NCBI RefSeq assembly: GCF_910592395.1
Contig: NC_088312.1
Location: forward strand, 13,700,001 to 13,764,000
DNA length: 64,000 bases
Reading direction: 5' to 3'
Origin: Lineus longissimus
Lineage: Eukaryota; Nemertea; Pilidiophora; Heteronemertea; Lineidae
Of the stretch, positions 58,377-64,000 are shown piece by piece. Within the stretch, counting starts at the first letter, position 1. Each line of letters begins with the position of its first letter. The position numbers and the translations under genes were made by a program. Below the pieces are notes generated by a model. The model did no database searches and was not told where the DNA came from. It saw nothing but the letters and a program-made list of their open reading frames with translations.

Positions 58377-59567
58377 TCAGTACCCAACTTCTTTCTGCTC
58401 TCTTTTTCTTAAGCTGTACCTTGACAGCGCATCCTGGACAGCAACTTCTAGTACATCAGTGTCCTCATCCATGACACTTGTTGCTGTGGTTGTTGGCAGA
58501 CGGCCACATTTCTGCCTGGATGACAGTCTGCTAAAGTATGAGGTCACCTGCTGAATAGATAACCAATGATCCTTGGTGAATACCGCCTTCAGCTTCCTTG
58601 ATGTGTCGGAAGGATTCTCCTTTATGCCGGTGTTCACTCCTTTCATGAACTCCTGGTGGAGGAAGGCACAGACATCTGGTGAATACCTGCGGTGTCCTTT
58701 CTGCACACGAAGGGCCCATCCTGGGTTCACTTGCAACACAGCTATCTCTTTTGAAGCAATGGCTACACAGGCACCGGTCACACCTGGCTTTGCAATTACT
58801 GAAAACTTGCCTGCCCATTTTCTCTTAATCTCGTCAAATTTTGTCTCTCTAAGTGGCTGGTTGCCATGACGACCAACTGCCATGTGCTTTGTGAGTACTT
58901 CATATGACCTGAACACCTCAGTGCAGCCAACTTTTGGGCATGGTTCTTCAACACCATGCTGCCTAGCTGAAGCTCCAATTACACCGGTATCCACTGCTGG
59001 CTTGGAGTAAACTCCAACCTGCACATTAGAAGGACCCTGGGGCCGCTGTTTGCCGATCAAGTTGGTGTAAAGGAAGAGGGTACCTTCACCAATTTTATAC
59101 CCTTTCCAGGCACGAATTCCATTTTCCTCAATTTGAAAGTTGGTGTATGCCGTTATTCCTGGCCAGGAGCGCTTCTCACCGACAGATTGTGTATCTAAAG
59201 TCAGGACAGCCGCCTGGCATCCACGTACTCCCCCATAGGAATCCAGTGCCGCATGCATCTGGGAGGCATTCATTACATCATGGCCCTCGTTAATGTAGCG
59301 CTGAATGTGCGACTTCATAGGGGCGATCTTACGATCACAGATATCTTTACCTGCTTGAGCCTCTGAGAAGTCATATCTTGTAATCCTGATGCCCGTTTCC
59401 TTTGTGAGACAAGGCAGACCAAGCAGCAGGGATGCGTTGTGATAGCACCCCGCATTATCAGACCGGAGGAAGACTTCCTTTACCATTGGTAGGTTTGTTG
59501 CCCTGAGAATTGTGTTAATTAGTACCGTACCAGTACATTGTCCTCCCATAGAGAGTTCAAATGTTCA
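58377..59567 (-). CDS. integrase-like C2H2 zinc-finger protein, last exon
   Basis: The open frame of about 396 residues has VFLRSDNAGCYHNASLLLG near residue 30, followed by RYDFSEAQAGKDICDRKIAP, which resembles the second and third acidic motifs of an RNase H-fold integrase (SDN, then a G-K-D..D-R-K block about 40 residues on). A C2H2 finger CPKVGCTEVFRSYEVLTKHM (ending GRH) lies near 210-235. The C-terminus is basic (SRYSLRKREQKE). The family is widespread and uncharacterised in invertebrates. The region with the first catalytic Asp, expected before SDN, is absent: the frame meets a stop just upstream and the previous exon ends only about 26 bases away. Probably a truncated gene. Candidate transposase or domesticated derivative. 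Confidence 0.6.
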
Positions 59568-59592
59568 CACAAGAGTTGAAATAAATCCTCAC

Positions 59593-59676
59593 CTCTATGA
59601 TAGATGACAACTCGGAAGAAGACCCATTATCACCAGTTGCTTGGCCATTATCATCTGACTTAGGAGAGGCCACAGA
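59593..59676 (-). CDS. same gene, exon 5 (Ser/Asp-rich)
   Basis: 28 codons in phase 0 between a CAG acceptor and a GTGAGG donor. They read SVASPKSDDNGQATGDNGSS, a low-complexity acidic linker. It resembles the neighbouring exon at 59777 in length and composition, as if both arose by exon duplication. Confidence 0.5.
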
Positions 59677-59776
59677 CTGAAAGTAAATGATCAGTGCAGA
59701 AATTAGCACAAATTTGTTATGGTTACAAGCATTTCAAAGCTTTCAATGTCCGTGTACATGAAGTTTTTGAACTTAC

Positions 59777-59866
59777 CTCTGCATTCTCCGAGTCAGAGCT
59801 CCCTAAAACGCCTCCAGTTGACTCTGGCAGTGCCGAGGACTCTGGGATCATTGAAGATGTACCAGG
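59777..59866 (-). CDS. same gene, exon 4 (Ser/Glu-rich)
   Basis: 30 codons in phase 0 between a CAG acceptor and the donor GTAAGT. They read PGTSSMIPESSALPESTGGV, a disordered linker. Confidence 0.5.
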
Positions 59867-59976
59867 CTGAAAGAATAAATAGAGACTTGCACTAACAGTC
59901 TGCAAAGACCTCCTTTCATGCAGTATTTAGGCAGTCCCTTTCCAAACAGGAAATGGAATCATCATGCATTGCTTAC

Positions 59977-60074
59977 CTGAGGCTCCATCGTCGGAACTGA
60001 TCTCATTTCACTGGATGCAGGGGTTTCTCTTCCAACTTCCTCCCTGTGCTTTTCTTCGCAGAGCCTACATATAC
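59977..60074 (-). CDS. same gene, exon 3
   Basis: 98 bases between the acceptor TTTTCAG and the donor GTAAGC. Joined to exon 2 it gives GSGICRLCEEKHREEV, continuing the Cys pair of the N-terminal domain. Phases of exons 2 to 5 agree, which supports real splicing. Confidence 0.55.
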
Positions 60075-60307
60075 CTGAAAATAAGGGGTCCTGTATATAA
60101 AGCTGACAAATGTTAGCTACAGCACTAAATTACAACAGGCCAAGATGGCCAGATGACAAGGCAAAGTAAATGAGTTTTATTGATCGCAAGCGTGAGCAAT
60201 GCAATGGCCACTAGGCCTACCAGAACTAGTCTGCATTCCAGTCATGCCATGGGCATGATTCTAAGCAGTGACAAAATAGTTGGCTGATAAACATTGATTG
60301 CACTCAC

Positions 60308-60554
60308 CTGATCCAACTGGCAAAAGAACTTTCCAGATTGTGAAAGTCTCCTTTGAAACAGCCTCTCTGACCGCTCGATCCTTCCGCGGCTTCATTTTCG
60401 ATGTAGGTGCGTGAAGAGGGTGTTGACATTTACGGGATGGAAGCCAAGACAAGCCCAACTTGTACCTGTGGACAGGGCAGATAGTTTTGGTGTTCAGATC
60501 CTGACCACCTTTGTCAAAGCGACCTGCACGTAGAGCTATCAGTTCCCACTCTGG
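60308..60554 (-). CDS. same gene, exon 2: Cys/His N-terminal domain
   Basis: It reads PEWELIALRAGRFDKGGQDL, then ICPVHRYKLGLSW and RKCQHPLHAP, then VLLPVGSG before the donor GTGAGT (from 60307). The C-x-x-H and C-x-H-x-x-H spacing suggests a zinc-binding N-terminal module typical of this invertebrate family. The join to exon 1 needs a one-base slip near 60555; there is no room for an intron, so a frameshift is likely. Confidence 0.55.
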
Positions 60555-60754
60555 CACTCAGTACCTACATCACCTTTAGGTACCTTCACACGCTTCAGAT
60601 GTGGCTGAATGTCCTTGGTGCACTGTTTCAATGAGACCACGCTGTCGTCGTTTGGATACTGCCTCATCAAACCACAAGTAAATTGAGGGGAAAATTCTGA
60701 AAATCCACATTTTATGGCCTGCTGCAGGCCCTGACCATGTTGTTCCTCCGCCAT
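60555..60754 (-). CDS. same gene, exon 1 with start codon
   Basis: ATG at 60754 (CAT on plus) starts MAEEQHGQGLQQAIKCGFSE and continues to KRVKVPKGDV. An upstream in-frame ATG at 60811 would add 19 residues; I prefer MAEEQ because similar proteins begin near the helical GLQQAIKCGFSEF segment, but this is uncertain. Poly-G (60812-60825) lies just upstream, so a promoter could be there. Confidence 0.5.
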
Positions 60755-61164
60755 GTTTGTTTGTTTCCTGTGGTAAACTAGTGACATCGATTCCAGGGCT
60801 GCCGGTAGCATCGGGGGGGGGGGGGCGAGGGGAGGGGCGAAGGGGGGAATGGTGGTTGGGGTTGAGGAACAGAGATGGATCTCTTCATCATTTCGGGACG
60901 TATGTATAGTGGAGTTAGAAAACCTTTTGTCTCCTTTTTAAAAGATATCATTTTTCATGATTAACTGTCATAACAACATTTAGGGATAATGCATTGAAAG
61001 TGTTAATGCCTCCTATTGATTAACAGTGTGATTATTCTCAAAAAGCTTTTACCAGGTATCAGCCTACCCCAAGGCCTAAAGGTCATAAAAACTTGAGCAA
61101 GATTCGCTGACCCCCCACCTTATCACTTTTTGCAGATTTTGCATGGTCTATCCATGGACTGACA

Positions 61165-61442
61165 AAATGAGTTTTTTCAACATTGTGGCACCTCCACCTC
61201 CACCTCCGCCTCCAGCACCACCCCTGCCATTTTCTGATTTTTTCATCTTTGCTCTCAAACTGTTGCCAGCAAATGAATGCCACTGATACCATTAGAAAGC
61301 TAACATTCTAAGGAAAAGAATGACACCTTGTTTGCTACAATACCTGGTCAGATAGTGAAGAAAATTAAAAAAGAAGCGAGGGAAATTATTGCGTTTGCAA
61401 CAGCACCACTTTATTGGCCTGACCAGTTCCTGACATATGACC
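61165..61442. other. gap: CCACCTCCGCC tract, no gene
   Basis: A short degenerate trinucleotide tract (CACCTCCACCTCCACCTCC) lies at 61190-61222. Nothing else is supported. Confidence 0.5.
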
Positions 61443-62034
61443 ATGTCACATTAGTAGAAGTACCTACCATATTTTTTTCAAATTTTCCGGACCAGTAATT
61501 TAAGGGAGAAAATGCATTTTTTCATTTTTGACCTTAGGCCCCCTGGTGGCCAAACCGAGAAACATATAAGGCCGGGATCTGGTCTCTGAGTAACGGTCAC
61601 CCAGGGGTACATGTGTACCAAGTTTGAGTTCAATAGCTTCAGCGGTTACAAAACGTGCCACCATTGACTAATGGCGGTGCCGTCGGCGAACTTTGACCTC
61701 TGTGACCTTGAAAATTAGGTCAAATCAAAAACCCGGAGGATATGTGATGTCCCATTAGTAGAAGTACCTACCATATTTTTTTCCAATTTTTCGGACCAGT
61801 AATAAGGGAGAAAATGCATTTTTTCATTTTTGACCTTTGGCCCCCTGGTGGCCAAACCATGAAACATATAAGGCCGGAATTTGGTCTCTGAGTAACGGTT
61901 ACCAAGGGGTACATGTGTACCAAGTTTGAGTTCAATAGCTTTAGCAGTTACAAAACGTGGCACCTATGTCTAACGACGACAGACGACGACTGACACTGCG
62001 TCATGGTAAAGGCTCACCACAGCTGAGCCAAAAA
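61443..62034 (+). mobile_element. HINE-like element, 5' end missing
   Basis: Two units, a weak GACGACAGACGACGAC tract, and the hairpin GGCTCACC-ACA-GCTGAGCC at 62011-62029 with one mismatch, then AAAAA. The start palindrome is missing; the copy begins inside a unit. It is closest to the units at 9240-10100. Confidence 0.7.
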
Positions 62035-62407
62035 CTGGGCCTATCTTATGCATTTGGGCAATACAGTGAACTTAGTTAGGTGGCCTTTGCGTCACACTCT
62101 TGATCTCTTCATGAAAACTCAGTTTAAGGGGTTGAAATGGGGCCAAATGCACGGCAAAAATTCAGCAATATTTGCCATGACGGCAATATTGCTATTGTTC
62201 TCTTGCGGAGGGGTTTCAGCTCAGGCCTTGGGCGACGAAATGTGCGGGTCATGGGGTTTGCATAAATCTTTTGTTATCTACCTCGAGCAGATGACGTTGC
62301 CTCGCTTTTGTGTGCGGAGGTGTTCCAGACCCTGTTTTACAACATAATCCAATCCCCTGTTTTATCTGAGGAGATATTGACTCTCAAATAATTGGTATAG
62401 CACTCAC
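62035..62407. other. gap: no supported feature
   Basis: A plus-strand frame at 62048-62347 has no recognisable domain, although it contains a hydrophobic stretch (FAMTAILLLFSCGGVSAQA) that could pass for a signal peptide. I do not call it. Confidence 0.35.
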
Positions 62408-62614
62408 CAATACTAGTGTTAATATAATTCATACTGGTTCCACAGCCGCAGAAGCACTCGGTCAACTTATGGGAAGTCTGGTCATCGAGATAACATGGAC
62501 AATCAGGTGCAAGCTGCTTCAGCACATGGTTGACAAGTAGTGTGGCCATTTCACTTTCATAGACGCATTTAGGATCTTCAATATTCTTCTTAATTTGGTA
62601 CACATCTCCATTTG
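62408..62614 (-). CDS. internal exon of an unknown host gene
   Basis: The minus-strand acceptor TTTGTTTCAG and the donor ATTG|GTGAGT bound 207 bases that are open in one frame. They read NGDVYQIKKNIEDPKCVYES, then APDCPCYLDDQTSHKLTECF and CGCGTSMNYINTS. The Cys-rich middle (CPC, CFCGCG) suggests metal binding or disulfides, but I do not recognise the family. No neighbouring exon was found in the window. Confidence 0.42.
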
Positions 62615-63454
62615 CTGAAACAAATAAAATAATAATGTTTACAAAATGGCATCCGTTCCAACAACCTTTTCAGTGCCCTAACAACCGACCGTTGACTCAC
62701 AGAAAATTTTTATGCTCATGTCGTTTTATGCCTCCACCACTGAAATTTTTGGAATGGTGAGCTTGTGATGCCGATGGGCTGATGAGGGCGCCACTTAAAG
62801 GAGGTGCTTCAAAACACAACAATTTCTGAATTTGACACCTACATCTGAGGCATTTGTGGACTGCGCCCTCAACAGCCCATGCTACTTTATGCATGATAGC
62901 AATCCACTAGGATGTCCACAATCTACACCATTGAAATTGACCTGGGATAATGAGGGCGCAACAGTAGGTGGCGCTAAAGCTGGATGAAATGTCCATTTTG
63001 GGGGTTTTGAGGGCAGGCCTCTCAATTACATGATTCCTACACCGTATAACAGTGTAGACGATATCGGTCTCTAACTTTGTTTTATGACGTCAATGTTGAG
63101 GCAAATTGGCACAATGAAATGTCCCCAAATTAAGCTAAAAAGCAAAAAAACATGTCCCCAAAAATAGGCTAAAAAAATACAGGGTGTAGAGGTCTCCACG
63201 TAATTGAAAGGCCTGGAGGGGGTGTAACAAAATGTGCCCTCATCAAAATTAAATGCAAACACTTCCTTTCCGCCTGATGTGTCTCCTACATTTCCTATAA
63301 AGATTCAATTGGGTTTCAGCTGGATTAACCCTTTGTTTGACTTAACCATTGAGGCCTATTGCAGTGCCATCTTCAGGCGATTACTGAGACTACATGAGGC
63401 CAGAAGCAGGGGTCATAGTAGGACATTCCTTAAAAGCTGAACTGCATAGATAAA
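62615..63454. other. gap: no supported gene
   Basis: Contains GAGGGCGC words with GTGGCGCT-like phrases near 62780-62970 that repeat loosely in both orientations (CATCTGAGGCATTTGTGG, GGTGGCGCTAAAGC). It may be an old repeat. No coding evidence. Confidence 0.4.
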
Positions 63455-64000
63455 TGAAATGGTCCAGGGACCATGTGCTCACCTGTATCAAAGGACATAA
63501 GAGAGGAGCAGTATCAAGCAAGCATATTTTGACTTTCAACATTTGGCCCCCTATTGGCCGAACCGTGAAATGTATGACATCACGATTTGGTGTCTGAGTA
63601 GGGGCCACCAAGAGGTACATTCATACTAAGTTTGGGATCTCTGGCTAAAGCGGTTACAAAACGTGCCACCGTTGACTAACTGCGGTGCCGCCAACACACT
63701 ATGACCTCTGTGACCCTGAAAATTAGGTCAAATCAAAAACCCGGAGGATATGTGATGTCCCATTGGTAGGAGTACCTACCATATTTTTTCAAATTTTTCG
63801 GACCAGGAATAAGGGAGAAAATGCATATTTTCATTTTTTACCTTTGGCCCCTTGGTGGCCAGACCATGAATCATACGAGGCCGCGATTTGGTCTCTGAGT
63901 AGCGGTTACCTAGGGACACAAGTGTACCAAGTTTGAGTTCAATAGTTTTAGCGGTTACAAAACATGCCACTATTGTTTAACGACGACGGACGACGACGAC
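63455..64000 (+). mobile_element. HINE-like element, cut by the window end
   Basis: It starts TGAAATGGTCCAGGGACCAT, then GCTCACCTGTATC, has nearly two units and enters the GACGACGGACGAC tract at the window end, so the hairpin should follow just outside. It is a near-copy of 46794-47687. Confidence 0.72.

Larger units (their letters stand above)
56985..61164. mobile_element. candidate TIR-bounded transposon carrying the C2H2/RNase H-like gene
   Basis: TGTCAGTCCATGGATAGACC then ATGCAAAA at 56985-57012 is inverted exactly at 61137-61164. After a 7-base insertion on the right, GTGATAAGGTGGGGGTCA also matches in inverse. The 4.18-kb interior encodes on the minus strand a multi-exon protein with integrase-like and C2H2 motifs. 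I see no certain target duplication outside the ends, so the transposon reading is an inference. Confidence 0.55.

Noticed and set aside
62048-62347. Secreted protein with hydrophobic stretch
   Set aside because: No domain, no good splice or poly(A) context, and the hydrophobic stretch is internal.
1-64000. tRNA and rRNA genes
   Set aside because: I looked for tRNA B-box words (GGTTCGAATCC type) and rRNA-like blocks and found no convincing candidate.

Overview
The window looks like transposon-packed, intergenic DNA of an invertebrate animal. It has spliced exons with GT-AG borders, long AT-rich introns and no operons. Hundreds of copies of short marine-invertebrate-style repeats and BEL/Pao, Ty3/Gypsy, pogo, piggyBac, LINE and Helentron-like relics fill most of it. 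A marine lophotrochozoan or deuterostome fits best, but the sequence alone does not decide between them. Very little looks like ordinary host coding sequence: a terminal exon at 39598-40274 (minus), one internal exon at 62408-62614 (minus), and a possible promoter plus first exon near 42080-42180.

Layout. 1-6822 is the 3' part of a BEL/Pao retrotransposon whose single 1,847-codon frame is closed by three nonsense codons only, followed by its 3' LTR. 6836-8776 is a tandem pair of a 0.97-kb unit. 8879-11762 is a cluster of Helentron/HINE-like elements built of ~300-bp units. 12389-13731 is a TTAA-flanked fold-back element, 13783-15477 a second HINE-like family, and 17440-17916 a shrunken piggyBac-like element that keeps the transposase C-terminal zinc finger.

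18046-34213 is a three-level nest. A pogo/Tigger-like DNA transposon with an intron-containing DDE gene has a HINE-like element (19887-32996) in its last intron. That element is itself split by a complete Ty3/Gypsy element (21604-32642) with 2,082-bp LTRs and a CGCC target duplication. The Gypsy element carries, in the position where env sits in retroviruses, two zinc-finger reading frames with related C-terminal tails, each preceded by a splice-acceptor-like sequence. I regard this as one of the two most novel items in the window.

35 kb to 64 kb holds MITEs and hairpins (35354-36341), a 1.9-kb TA-flanked element (37531-39474), a 1-kb palindrome (40667-41656), further HINE-like elements (42459-43630, 46794-47687, 47984, 61443-62034, 63455-end), a LINE tail (45627-46039), and a 5.6-kb inverted-repeat element (50835-56429) with two distinct clusters of 15-bp motifs. 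Finally, a 4.2-kb TIR-bounded segment (56985-61164) contains a multi-exon gene for an integrase-like, C2H2 zinc-finger protein; this is the second most novel item.

The retroelement genes act together within each element (Gag, protease, RT/RNase H, integrase). The HINE-like elements have no genes and would depend on a Helentron elsewhere. The pogo-like and C2H2/RNase H-like genes would each mobilise their own TIR-bounded element if they were intact.
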